Assembly (NCBI GenBank): GCA_945872405.1
Contig: CAMBZT010000005.1
Location: 1 to 64,000, forward strand
Source of the DNA: Chitinophaga pinensis
Lineage (GTDB): Bacteria; Bacteroidota; Bacteroidia; Chitinophagales; CAMDFR01
Length of the DNA: 64,000 nt
Direction: 5' to 3'
Shown: one piece after another, positions 46,375 through 54,892 of the stretch
Position numbering within the stretch: position 1 is the first letter of the stretch
How the letters are laid out: every line of letters starts with the position of its first letter
The notes under the pieces: generated by a model
Databases searched by the model: none
Told to the model about the DNA's origin: nothing
The model's input: the letters and a program-made list of their open reading frames with translations, nothing else
Position numbers and translations under genes: made by a program

Positions 46375-46409
46375 AAGCGGGCTAATCGAAAGATTGGCCC
46401 GCTTTTTTA
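46375..46409 (+). terminator. intrinsic terminator after the giant protein gene
   Basis: A 13-bp stem (AAGCGGGCTAATC / GATTGGCCCGCTT, one T-G wobble) capped by a GAAA tetraloop and followed by six T. Confidence 0.95.
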
Positions 46410-46457
46410 TGTAGAATAGAATACTGACTTTTGTGGAATAGAAAAAGTAGAAGTGTA

Positions 46458-46465
46458 TATATTTG
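46458..46465 (+). promoter_or_regulatory. -7 promoter box upstream of the small ORF and rsmE
   Basis: TATATTTG is a perfect TAnnTTTG box; TTG at 46431-46433 lies 24 bases away, longer than ideal. It follows the terminator of the giant gene. Confidence 0.45.
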
Positions 46466-46558
46466 CCACTAAAGATTAACGCATTGGAGTGCATTTTATT
46501 TTTACATGGAGTATTAGGTACCTTGCTTTGCCGAGGAGCGCAAGACAACGTGGTTAGG

Positions 46559-46717
46559 ATGGAAGAAACAAATGAGGTTGCAAAGAAATTGACGAAAGGT
46601 GATATTTATATTTTTGAGGTAAAAGGACACCTATTTGAAGATATTAGTGCAAGAGATTTAGCTGAAAAAATAAAATTATTTTTTAGGATCAATAATCCAT
46701 TAAGGGTAGTTAAATAG
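46559..46717 (+). CDS. small ORF directly upstream of rsmE
   Basis: A possible 52-residue protein starting at the ATG at 46559 (MEETNEVAKKLTKGDIYIFE, ending NNPLRVVK). The frame extends upstream only through a TTG at 46463. It ends 5 bases before the rsmE start, and its amphipathic, charged composition looks protein-like. I do not recognise it. It may be a real small protein or a leader translated to couple rsmE. Confidence 0.45.
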   Translation: MEETNEVAKKLTKGDIYIFEVKGHLFEDISARDLAEKIKLFFRINNPLRVVK

Positions 46718-46722
46718 TAAAA

Positions 46723-47427
46723 ATGGAAATATTTTATAGTAAGCAACTAGTGATTTCTACTGAATGTGTATTGGATGAAAATGAGTCTTCTCATCTTGTT
46801 AATTCTCTAAGAAAGCGCAACGGGGACGATATTCAACTTACGGATGGTAATGGCAAGCTTTATGAAGCCATCATAGTTCAGAATCATGCAAAGAAGTGTG
46901 TTGTAAAGGTGACAAAATTGATGAAGGAGGTTAAGAGCGAGTTTCCATACGAGCTACATTTGGCAATTGCCTTAACAAAAAACATGGATCGTTTTGAGTA
47001 CTTTGTTGAGAAAGCAGTTGAAATTGGCATCACCACAATTACACCACTATTGTGTGAGAAGAGTGAGCGAAAGATTTTGAATAATGCTAGGATAGATAAG
47101 ATTGCATTAAGTGCTATGAAACAATCTGGAAGTCTTTTTTTGCCAGAGATTTGCGACCTTACTACATTCAATGATTTTATTTTGACAAATTCAAAGAGCG
47201 TAAAACTTATCTGTGTCTGCTCAGGAGAGAGAGAGTTGTTAGAGCATTCCATTTTAAGAAATGAGCGTAATATTGTGATGGTTGGTCCAGAAGGAGATTT
47301 TAGCTTGAATGAAATAAGTTTTGCAGCGCTTCATCAATCGAGAATGATTTCATTGGGAGAGAAGAGAATGCGTGTAGAAACTGCTGGCGTTTATGTTTGT
47401 TCTGTATTTAATATGATGCATCATTGA
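46723..47427 (+). CDS. rsmE: 16S rRNA (uracil-1498-N3)-methyltransferase
   Basis: 234 residues, SPOUT-class methyltransferase. N-terminal PUA-like part ESSHLVNSLRKRNGDDIQLT, LAIALTKNMDRFEYFVEKAV with EIGITTITPLLCEKSER, and the knotted SAM-site motif IVMVGPEGDFSLNEI with ISLGEKRMRVETAGVYV at the end. Methylates U1498 of 16S rRNA. Length is usual. Confidence 0.96.
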   Translation: MEIFYSKQLVISTECVLDENESSHLVNSLRKRNGDDIQLTDGNGKLYEAIIVQNHAKKCVVKVTKLMKEVKSEFPYELHLAIALTKNMDRFEYFVEKAVEIGITTITPLLCEKSERKILNNARIDKIALSAMKQSGSLFLPEICDLTTFNDFILTNSKSVKLICVCSGERELLEHSILRNERNIVMVGPEGDFSLNEISFAALHQSRMISLGEKRMRVETAGVYVCSVFNMMHH

Positions 47428-47607
47428 AAGGATGCTCTCTCAATTACTTGGCTTCATCGTTTTTATATATTCCTATCAAGTATATTTTAGTATGAATTTA
47501 ATGCAACAGGTATTGTCCGAAAAGGATTGGCTCTTAGAAAAGTTGTATGTATAAACTGGAAGCAAGTTCAGGAGGGGTTTTATAGTTTAATTTTCTCATT
47601 TACATGT

Positions 47608-47615
47608 TATATTTG
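47608..47615 (+). promoter_or_regulatory. -7 promoter box before a short secreted ORF
   Basis: TATATTTG, perfect TAnnTTTG, 7 bases before the ATG at 47623; a TTT lies 19 bases upstream in place of TTG. Confidence 0.4.
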
Positions 47616-47622
47616 TAGAGAC

Positions 47623-47775
47623 ATGAAATTAAAATTACTATTTGTTTTTTTGCTTTTTGAGTATTTTGGTGCGCAAAGTCAGACTCTTCGAATCATCAGT
47701 GATCTTGATACTCAGAAACAATGGTCATTAATTTTGATAATGCTTTTTCTATTTTTTAAATGGAGTATTTACTGA
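47623..47775 (+). CDS. short ORF with signal-peptide-like start, possibly a gene remnant
   Basis: A 50-residue frame: MKLKLLFVFLLFEYFGAQSQ reads as a signal peptide, followed by only 30 residues ending in a hydrophobic LILIMLFLFFKWSIY. It has a good -7 box in front. It may be a small membrane peptide or the remnant of a paralogue of the TonB-domain gene at 47872, whose start is similar in style. Confidence 0.3.
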   Translation: MKLKLLFVFLLFEYFGAQSQTLRIISDLDTQKQWSLILIMLFLFFKWSIY

Positions 47776-47871
47776 CTAATTCTGAGCGGAAATTTTACCT
47801 TGATGCGTTAATAGAAGATGATTGCATTTTTTAGTTTTTATTCCTTTATGTTAGCAAGAAACAGAGCAATT

Positions 47872-48252
47872 ATGCTACGAATAACACTTTTTACTATCCT
47901 AGTTTTGACGCATTTTAGTTCTCTTCAGGCGCAAAGTATTGACACTATCATTTACAGTCATCCTGAAATTATAGCAACATATATAAATGGGCAAGACGCC
48001 TTGTTGCGGGATATCAGAAATAATATTGATTATAATTCAAATCCTGGACTTATAAACTTAAAAGGTCGGCTAAAGGTTACCTATGTTGTAGAGAAAGATG
48101 GGTGTACAAGTCATGTGATTACTTTTCCTTCTGGTTTTGAGAAGGAGATGAGTAGGTTATTTGATTTGTTTTTAGGATGGTATCCAGCTCAGCAATCTGG
48201 TGAGGCTGTTAGAAGTTTGAATGTACTTTCGCTTTATTTTAATTTACATTGA
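47872..48252 (+). CDS. secreted protein with TonB C-terminal-like domain
   Basis: 126 residues from the ATG at 47872 (MLRITLFTILVLTHFSSLQA, a signal peptide); an upstream extension to 47818 would bury that signal. The mature part follows the Bacteroidota TonB_C pattern: NGQDALLRDIRNNIDY, GRLKVTYVVEKDGCTSHVIT, then RLFDLFLGWYPAQQSGEAVR. It lacks a membrane anchor and Pro-rich linker, so it is not a full TonB; such stand-alone domains are common and of unknown role. Confidence 0.6.
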   Translation: MLRITLFTILVLTHFSSLQAQSIDTIIYSHPEIIATYINGQDALLRDIRNNIDYNSNPGLINLKGRLKVTYVVEKDGCTSHVITFPSGFEKEMSRLFDLFLGWYPAQQSGEAVRSLNVLSLYFNLH

Positions 48253-48299
48253 GTTTTGAGTAATTATTTTTTGCTAATTGTATTTGTGAAGTGATTGAT

Positions 48300-48372
48300 G
48301 CAGTAGGGATAGCAGCGTGTGCCGTGCACAGCGCATAGCCCGCAGCTGGTTGTTCTTTTGCCAGCTGACTGC
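48300..48372. repeat. three-helix structured intergenic element, copy 1
   Basis: Outer stem GCAGT/ACTGC (48300-48304, 48368-48372). Inside, arm one runs from GGGATAGCAG (48306) to GCGCATAGCCC (ending 48341), capped by TGTGC/GCACA. Arm two is CAGCTGG/CCAGCTG. The same fold with different stem sequences is found at 62851-62950. GC-rich island in AT-rich DNA; orientation not certain. Confidence 0.6.
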
Positions 48373-48447
48373 CAAAATGAAAATCAATAATTCGATAAAA
48401 TTCCATTAAATTTGTGTTCAGTTTTTAAACCAAATCAAGAGGGATAT

Positions 48448-49419
48448 ATGAAAAATTTTGCGATGATAGGAGTTGCTGGTTACATTGCTCCTCGACATAT
48501 GAAAGCTATAAAAGAGACGGGGCACACTTTGATAGCTGCTTTAGATAAATTCGATAGTGTTGGTGTTATAGATAGCTATTTTCCGAATGCGGATTTCTTC
48601 ACTGAGTTTGAGCGTTTTGATAGGCATATAGATAAAGTGAAACGAAGTGGAACTAATTTGGAGTATGTTTCTGTTACCACACCAAACTATTTGCATGATT
48701 CGCATATTCGATTTGGATTGCGTCAAGGTGCGGATGTGATTTGCGAGAAGCCGTTAGTATTGAATCCGTGGAATATAGAGTCGTTGAAAGAGATTGAAAA
48801 GGAAACAGGAAGAAAAGTTTTTAATATTCTTCAGTTAAGACTTCATGCGAATATAATTGCCTTGAAGAAACGTATAGAGGAAGGTCCGAAGGATAAAATT
48901 TATGATTTGGATTTGACATATATCACCTCTAGGGGCAATTGGTATTACAGAAGTTGGAAGGGCGATTTAGAGAAGAGTGGAGGTATTGCAACGAATATTG
49001 GTGTACATTTTTACGATATGTTGACATGGGTGTTTGGAGCTGTAAAAAAGAATGAAGTTCATGTACACACCTATGATAGAGCTGGAGGTTATCTTGAGCT
49101 AGAAAGAGCAAGAGTAAGATGGTTTTTAAGTATTAATAGTCAGACATTGCCGATGGAGATTGCAAAGAGTGGCAAGACCACATATCGCTCATTGCAGATG
49201 GAAGGTGAGGAAATAGAGTTTAGCGATGGTTTTACAGATTTGCATACCACTAGTTATAAGGAGATACTTGCTGGGCGAGGATTTGGCTTGGAAGAAGCAA
49301 TTCCATCGATTCAAATAGTTCATGATATAAGGCATGCTAGCCCATTAGGATTAACGGGGAATTATCATCCGTTTTGCAAATTGGAAAATATTAATCATCC
49401 TTTTACTTCAGCAAAATAG
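48448..49419 (+). CDS. wbpB: UDP-GlcNAcA 3-oxidase, Gfo/Idh/MocA family (WbpB/WlbA type)
   Basis: 323 residues from the ATG at 48448. FAMIGVAGYIAPRHMKAIKE, then DSYFPNADFFTEFERFDRHI, VTTPNYLHDSHIRFGLRQGA and CEKPLVLNPWNIESLKEIE are characteristic of WbpB/WlbA. In the known pathway it oxidises C3 of UDP-N-acetylglucosaminuronate on the way to 2,3-diamino sugars of O-antigen. EKP carries the conserved catalytic Lys. The usual partners (WbpA, WbpE, WbpD, WbpI) are not in this window. It precedes the second amidotransferase gene; amidation of an aminouronic acid would be a sensible joint role. Confidence 0.88.
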   Translation: MKNFAMIGVAGYIAPRHMKAIKETGHTLIAALDKFDSVGVIDSYFPNADFFTEFERFDRHIDKVKRSGTNLEYVSVTTPNYLHDSHIRFGLRQGADVICEKPLVLNPWNIESLKEIEKETGRKVFNILQLRLHANIIALKKRIEEGPKDKIYDLDLTYITSRGNWYYRSWKGDLEKSGGIATNIGVHFYDMLTWVFGAVKKNEVHVHTYDRAGGYLELERARVRWFLSINSQTLPMEIAKSGKTTYRSLQMEGEEIEFSDGFTDLHTTSYKEILAGRGFGLEEAIPSIQIVHDIRHASPLGLTGNYHPFCKLENINHPFTSAK

Positions 49420-49528
49420 TTAATACAATTTCCTTTCTTTTAGTTAAGTTACAAACAGCAGTCATAGTAAGATATTGTAATTACTATTCTATATAATTTA
49501 TATTTACATCTTAATTTTATCTTCATTT

Positions 49529-51397
49529 ATGTGTGGTATTGCAGGTTATTACTCGTTAAATCAAAATATAGAGCCATCGTTATTAAAAACGATGACGAAT
49601 GCACTCAAACATAGAGGACCTGACAGTGATGGTTTTTATAATGATGCTACAGTTGGTTTAGGCCATCGTCGATTAAGTATCATAGATTTGAGAGATGCAG
49701 CTAATCAGCCAATGTTGTCACATAATGGAAGATATGTTATCATTTTTAATGGCGAGGTCTACAATTTTAAAGAATTGAGTAGTCAAGTTCGCGTAAAAAA
49801 TGATAGTTTTTATTATAAAACCAATTCGGATACAGAAGTTGTGATAGAGGCATTTAACAAATGGGGTGTCGACTTTGTTAATCGACTGAATGGTATGTTC
49901 GCTATTGCTATTTATGATACTGTCGAGGGTCATTTATTTCTTTATAGAGATAGAATTGGTATCAAGCCCTTGTACTATTATTGGGATGGAGAAAATTTCC
50001 TTTTTGCCTCAGAAATTAAGGCATTAACCAAAGTCGATTTTATAAGAAATAAGCTTACGATTAATCAGACTGCCGTTAATCATTTTCTTAACTTGGGGTA
50101 TATTCCATCGCCAATCAGTATCTATAATGAGATACATAAATTTCCTGCAGGAAATAGATTACATATCAATAAAAATATTTTTACATTAGAGCCATATTGG
50201 ACACTAGAAGATAAGGTTGAATTTGATGAATTCAGTAATTATTCAGAAGCCAAAAAGAAGCTAAAATATCTAGTGGAATCGTCGGTGAGTTATAGAATGG
50301 TTAGTGATGTTCCGTTTGGGACTTTTTTGAGCGGAGGGATAGATTCTAGTTTGGTTACTGCAGTTGCGCAAAGCCAAAGTAGCCAAGCAATCAATACCTT
50401 TTCGATTGGTTTTAAGGAGAGCAAATTTAATGAGTCAGTGTATGCTCAGACGATTGCCAAACATTTAAAAACGAATCACCACGAGTTTGTGGTAACTACT
50501 CAAGAAGCGCAAGAAATGGTAAATGAAATGCTGATTTCGTATGATGAGCCTTTTTCTGACAGTTCTGCCATTCCAACCATGCTATTAAGTAGACTAGCAA
50601 AAAAACATGTTACTATGACACTTTCTGGTGACGGTGGTGATGAGTTGTTTCTTGGATATGGTAGTTATAAATGGGCAAAGAAACTTAACTCGGGTTTTTA
50701 TAAACAAAATAGGAAACTATTATCTTATGCATTTTCAAAAATGAGCGATAGGTATATGCGGGTTTCCAAATTGCTTGATTATAGTCCAAATGATGATTTG
50801 AAAAGGCATATTTTTTCACAAGAGCAGTATTTATTTTCACAACAAGAAGTTAATCACTTGCTGAAGAATAAGGATTTTGATAATAGTATAGTGGGTGATG
50901 ATTTTTCAAATCTTGACAGAAAACTTTCGGTGAGCGAGGAACAAGCTTTGTTTGATTTGAAGTATTATTTACCTGATGATTTATTGGTGAAGGTGGATAG
51001 AGCAACTATGAAATATTCTTTAGAAACTAGAGTGCCACTTTTAGATTATAGGATTATTGAATTTGCGATTAATTTGCCAGAGAAGTTCAAACAAAAAGGC
51101 GATATAAGCAAGTATATTCTAAAGGAAACATTGTATGATTATTTGCCTAAGAGTTATTTTGAAAGGCCTAAAGCTGGCTTTAGCATTCCGATGAATGATT
51201 GGCTAAAAACAGACTTAAAATATTTGATTGATGATTATTTGAATGAAAAAATTGTACAAGAGGCTGGCTTTATTCACTTTGAAATCATTAGTGATTTGCT
51301 GCGTCGTTGGCATTTAAAGGAGACACATCTTTATAATAGAATTTGGACACTAATTGTGCTACATAAATGGTATGTAGATATTTATAAAAAGCTATAA
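49529..51397 (+). CDS. asnB: asparagine synthase-like amidotransferase, copy 2
   Basis: 622 residues, same architecture as the copy at 2270-4162: Cys2 nucleophile (MCGIAGYYSL), NALKHRGPDSDGF, DRIGIKPLYYYWDG, PP-loop FLSGGIDSSLV near residue 267, and TLSGDGGDELFLGYGSYKW. It lies between wbpB and two glycosyltransferases. In O-antigen and capsule loci such enzymes (WbpS-like) amidate uronic acid carboxylates, which matches an upstream gene acting on a uronic acid. Ordinary asparagine synthesis remains possible. Confidence 0.9.
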   Translation: MCGIAGYYSLNQNIEPSLLKTMTNALKHRGPDSDGFYNDATVGLGHRRLSIIDLRDAANQPMLSHNGRYVIIFNGEVYNFKELSSQVRVKNDSFYYKTNSDTEVVIEAFNKWGVDFVNRLNGMFAIAIYDTVEGHLFLYRDRIGIKPLYYYWDGENFLFASEIKALTKVDFIRNKLTINQTAVNHFLNLGYIPSPISIYNEIHKFPAGNRLHINKNIFTLEPYWTLEDKVEFDEFSNYSEAKKKLKYLVESSVSYRMVSDVPFGTFLSGGIDSSLVTAVAQSQSSQAINTFSIGFKESKFNESVYAQTIAKHLKTNHHEFVVTTQEAQEMVNEMLISYDEPFSDSSAIPTMLLSRLAKKHVTMTLSGDGGDELFLGYGSYKWAKKLNSGFYKQNRKLLSYAFSKMSDRYMRVSKLLDYSPNDDLKRHIFSQEQYLFSQQEVNHLLKNKDFDNSIVGDDFSNLDRKLSVSEEQALFDLKYYLPDDLLVKVDRATMKYSLETRVPLLDYRIIEFAINLPEKFKQKGDISKYILKETLYDYLPKSYFERPKAGFSIPMNDWLKTDLKYLIDDYLNEKIVQEAGFIHFEIISDLLRRWHLKETHLYNRIWTLIVLHKWYVDIYKKL

Positions 51398-51508
51398 TTC
51401 TTTGCTTTTTTAGTTGGTAAATCTTTTATAGAAGTTAAGTCTTAGGTAAGTCATCCGGTTTGCAAAATGACTGAATTTTGGTCAGGAGTAAAATAGTTTC
51501 TTAGGAAT

Positions 51509-52594
51509 TTAGGATACTAAAGTTGCAATAATATGAAGATATTTGTCCTTGTTTGCGATTAATGAAAATTGATCTATCACATGAATTCGTCCTTGTTTAC
51601 CAATGCGTTCACGTAGTTCTTTTTGTGTTGCCAATTCTAATATTTTTGCCTTCCATTCTTCTTCATTTTTCACTAAAAATCCATTCTTATCGTTGTCAAT
51701 TACACGATAGTTAGCTCCAATAGCTGTTGCAATTGTAGGGATTCCTAATGCCATATATTGTAGTGCTTTGAGGCCGCTTTTACCATATACCCAAGGTTCA
51801 TCTGGAAGAGGATAAAGTCCAATATCGATTTGGCTTAAGTCTACCACTTCTGAGGTCGCATTCCAATTCATTGTGCGAAGATTTATGCCCTCCATATAAA
51901 ATTGTTTGTCACCAATAACAAGAAGTTCGAAATCAAGATCTTTCTTTAGGCTTATCAGCATTTTTTCGAGTAATAACAAAAATTTTGAAGTGCTGTGACT
52001 GCCACTCCAGCCGAGGACAATTTTACCTTTTATATCGTAATCTGCGCGGGCAATATAGGTCTCTGTATTAATAGTAGAGGATATATCTGTGGTATTTTTA
52101 TTGAGTGTCTTTACAAATTCGTCCAACATTGGCGTGCATGTTATAACATGATCTGCCTTTTTCATAAGGTAAATCGCTTTTGCTTTTCCCTTTAAGAATT
52201 TAGATTTTTTATTTGCATCACTGGTATGTCCTAAGAAAATAAGATCATCAATATCGTAGACTAACTTTTTTGCCATCAGTACGCATAGATATTCAAAGAA
52301 GGGTATGCCCAAAGGGGTTACCCATAGGTGAACATATACTAGATCGAATTTTCTAATATTTAGTATATCCTTACATCTTCTGAGATAGCCTTTGATGGTG
52401 TATGCTACTTTTTGAATAAAGTTTCCTTTTTTATAAATAATATTCCAAAACTTTTCATCTACAAAAGAACTTGTCGTTATTTCGTAACCGGCTTCTCTGA
52501 TAAAAGGGAAGTATTGTTCATATTTTAGACGTTGACTTGGTGCCTTATCAAAAGGATATGGAGAGAGAAAGAAGATTTTTTTTTGCTCAGTCAT
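51509..52594 (-). CDS. glycosyltransferase, GT4-like
   Basis: 361 residues, GT-B fold. FFLSPYPFDKAPSQRLKYEQ at the N-terminus, YDIDDLIFLGHT, VLGWSGSHSTSKFLLLLEKM, then IDIGLYPLPDEPWVYGKSGL and KALQYMALGIPTIATAIGAN give the nucleotide-sugar site (K-x-LQ-Y variant of E-x7-E). It lies 9 bases after the glycosyltransferase at 52604-53827 and is surely in the same operon. Part of the surface-polysaccharide set; substrate unknown. Confidence 0.85.
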   Translation of the reverse strand: MTEQKKIFFLSPYPFDKAPSQRLKYEQYFPFIREAGYEITTSSFVDEKFWNIIYKKGNFIQKVAYTIKGYLRRCKDILNIRKFDLVYVHLWVTPLGIPFFEYLCVLMAKKLVYDIDDLIFLGHTSDANKKSKFLKGKAKAIYLMKKADHVITCTPMLDEFVKTLNKNTTDISSTINTETYIARADYDIKGKIVLGWSGSHSTSKFLLLLEKMLISLKKDLDFELLVIGDKQFYMEGINLRTMNWNATSEVVDLSQIDIGLYPLPDEPWVYGKSGLKALQYMALGIPTIATAIGANYRVIDNDKNGFLVKNEEEWKAKILELATQKELRERIGKQGRIHVIDQFSLIANKDKYLHIIATLVS

Positions 52595-52603
52595 TCTTAA
52601 TAA

Positions 52604-53827
52604 TTAATCTAGCAATTGATGATAAAGTGCTGTATACTTTTCTATTCCATATTCTAAGTCGTAATATTTTCGAGAAAGCTTTCGAATTTCCGAAGGATCA
52701 CATTTGGACAGGTATTCGGATAAGATGGATATTGTTTTATTGTATTCACAGTTTGAAAAATCAGAAATCAATAAGCCACCCTTTGTATAATTGATAATGT
52801 GATCGACATCGCCAATTCCCATGTTACAAACTACTGGAATACCCATTGCAAGTAGTTCACCAAGTTTTGTAGGGGAGCTTGATATCTTTGAGTAGCATGG
52901 CTTAATAAAGGATATGCTTAGTGAAGATGCCTTTATCAAAACAGGAACTTCATTTCTTTTGGCGTTGACAATTTTTAGATCTGTTGCATCTATGCCTTTT
53001 CTTAATGCAGTATTTATAATTGTTTGATTGTCTCCATTGCTGACGAATAAAAATTTCGATTTTTTTTGGACTGTCTTTAAAACTTTAAAAAAATCCAACA
53101 TTTCATCCAACATATACCAAGTTCCTATTGATCCCAAATAGCTAAGGACAAAATCGTCCTTTTCAAATCCTAAGTTTTGTTTAATGGTGGTATTTTCAGC
53201 TTTCGTCTGCACTGAAAATAAATTATAGTCTGCACAACAAGGTATTACTTTAATTTGTGTGTCTTTATAAGACTTCCATTTTTTCATTTCTTCCTTACCA
53301 TTTTCTGTCAAAGAGACTATTGCATCTGCATTTGAAATGTAATTTGCTTCCTTTTTTTTGTAGGTTCGAAAGGCAATTTTGTATATCGGATTTTTTAAGT
53401 TCCATAATCCACCATCCACTCTTTCATCTACCCAAAATCCTCTAATATCAAAGATGAATTTCAAACCAAATTTCATTTTCAATGCAAGTCCAACATCTGC
53501 CGCTACATAACTTCTGCAGTGTACTAATAAAAATTTTCTCAATTCAAAGAGTTCAAAGGCCTTTTTCTTCAACTTGTATAAATCGTAGTACTTTGCGAGA
53601 ATTGGCGGAGATGCAGTAAAAAAAATAGAGGACCATTCAATGTTGTTTTGATCAAGTAAATTTTGAATGTATGTTCCTTGCAAATTGTACTTATCTTCTT
53701 TCTCGCAACTTAGTAGGGTTATATTATAACCAGCTTTGCTCAATCCAATGAGATAGGGAATCACCTGTGACTGTCCAAGAGGATCGGTCATTCCGTCATA
53801 GGAGATATATAGGATATGATTATTCAC
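52604..53827 (-). CDS. glycosyltransferase, GT4-like
   Basis: 407 residues. NHILYISYDGMTDPLGQSQV with IPYLIGLSKAGYNITLLS is the typical start of a GT4 group in Bacteroidota capsule loci. FIFDIRGFWVDERVDGGLW, FVLSYLGSIGTWYMLDEML and SSSPTKLGELLAMGIPVVCN with GD complete the two Rossmann halves. First gene of a two-gene minus-strand operon, divergent from the Wza-like export gene across 279 AT-rich bases. Confidence 0.87.
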   Translation of the reverse strand: MNNHILYISYDGMTDPLGQSQVIPYLIGLSKAGYNITLLSCEKEDKYNLQGTYIQNLLDQNNIEWSSIFFTASPPILAKYYDLYKLKKKAFELFELRKFLLVHCRSYVAADVGLALKMKFGLKFIFDIRGFWVDERVDGGLWNLKNPIYKIAFRTYKKKEANYISNADAIVSLTENGKEEMKKWKSYKDTQIKVIPCCADYNLFSVQTKAENTTIKQNLGFEKDDFVLSYLGSIGTWYMLDEMLDFFKVLKTVQKKSKFLFVSNGDNQTIINTALRKGIDATDLKIVNAKRNEVPVLIKASSLSISFIKPCYSKISSSPTKLGELLAMGIPVVCNMGIGDVDHIINYTKGGLLISDFSNCEYNKTISILSEYLSKCDPSEIRKLSRKYYDLEYGIEKYTALYHQLLD

Positions 53828-54049
53828 AGATTTAGGAGCAAAGATATAGAAATGTGAAAGTATTTATGCCTTTTTATGCCCTCAATCCTTGATTATTAGT
53901 CGACGAGTGGTAGAAATGTAGCATTTGTTTCTAAAAACCATCGTAATGTTAGAACGAAATACTCCATGTCATGGTGTTTACCTTGTATTGTACACTGATA
54001 TAACAAGCTTTCTACCTTGAAATGTCTTTTATATTCTATAAAATATGTC

Positions 54050-54057
54050 TAAATTTG
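54050..54057 (+). promoter_or_regulatory. -7 promoter box of the wza-wzc-wecA-like operon
   Basis: TAAATTTG, perfect TAnnTTTG, 49 bases before the ATG at 54107; no TTG at 19 bases. Confidence 0.45.
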
Positions 54058-54106
54058 CTTTGTAATTCATTTGTAATAATGATTTAATATTTCGAAAAAC
54101 AGCTAC

Positions 54107-54886
54107 ATGCGTAAATTTATAATTGTACCATTGATTGGTTTTCTACTCATTTCTTTTTCTTCGTGTAAGATAATGTATCCCAATTTGATGTTTAAGCAAA
54201 AGGATTATCAAATTTTTGAAATTAAGGATAGGTTGATTAGTAACTACTTGGTGAAGCCGAGTGATATGATCACAGTTCAGGTTTATTCTAGAGACGGCTT
54301 TGATTTGATAGACAAAACGGCTAATTCATCTTCAACAGTCAAATCAAATATCAATCTCTCTAACCAATCCAATAATGCTGTCGAGTATCGAGTGAATGAT
54401 AAAGGATTTGTTGACTTACCGATTTTAGGAAAATATTATGTTGATGGGTTAACAGAATTAGCTTTGAAGGCAAATCTTGAGAATGAATACAGCAAACTTT
54501 ATGTCGATCCATATGTAAATGTGAGGGTTGTAAACAGAAGGGTCTTCGTTTTTAAAGGGGAGACAGGTCAGGTAATTCCTTTAAATCCTACTCCGACCAC
54601 ATTAATTGAGGTGCTGGCTTTAGCAGGGGGATTGTCGCAAGGTCTAAAGGCCTATAATATAAAAGTAATTAGAGGTGACTTGAAAAATCCTAATATTCTT
54701 CAAGTTGACTTATCATCGATTCAAGGCTTGACAGAATCAGAAATAGTGCTTCAATCGAACGATATTGTTTATGTTGAACCAAGAAGAAAAGTTTTTACAG
54801 ATGCATTGAGGGAAGTGACTACCACACTTTCTATTCTTACTTCAGTGGTGACTTCAGCTTTGCTTATTTCAACATTATCTAAATAA
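54107..54886 (+). CDS. wza: polysaccharide export outer-membrane lipoprotein, Wza-like
   Basis: 259 residues with a lipobox SFSSC placing the lipid Cys at residue 20. The poly-export domain is at about 45-140 (NYLVKPSDMITVQVYSRDGF, YRVNDKGFVDLPILGKYYVD, YVDPYVNVRVVN) and a SLBB-like domain follows (VFKGETGQVIPLNPTPTTLI, VLALAGGLSQGLKAYNIKVI). A C-terminal hydrophobic helix (LSILTSVVTSALLISTL) fits the helix by which Wza oligomers cross the outer membrane. It forms the exit channel with the Wzc-like kinase, encoded 6 bases downstream. Confidence 0.92.
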   Translation: MRKFIIVPLIGFLLISFSSCKIMYPNLMFKQKDYQIFEIKDRLISNYLVKPSDMITVQVYSRDGFDLIDKTANSSSTVKSNINLSNQSNNAVEYRVNDKGFVDLPILGKYYVDGLTELALKANLENEYSKLYVDPYVNVRVVNRRVFVFKGETGQVIPLNPTPTTLIEVLALAGGLSQGLKAYNIKVIRGDLKNPNILQVDLSSIQGLTESEIVLQSNDIVYVEPRRKVFTDALREVTTTLSILTSVVTSALLISTLSK

Positions 54887-54892
54887 TAGAGG

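Noticed and set aside
46463-46717. 84-codon frame upstream of rsmE with TTG start
   Set aside because: The TTG lies within the probable -7 box TATATTTG; the ATG at 46559 is the more credible start, kept as a low-confidence 52-residue ORF.
47527-47622. N-terminal extension of the short ORF at 47623
   Set aside because: Needs a TTG start and would hide the signal peptide; the promoter box lies inside it.
48412-48447. Twelve-residue N-terminal extension of the WbpB-like protein
   Set aside because: Requires a TTG start; the family start NFAMIGVAGYIAPRH begins directly after the ATG at 48448.
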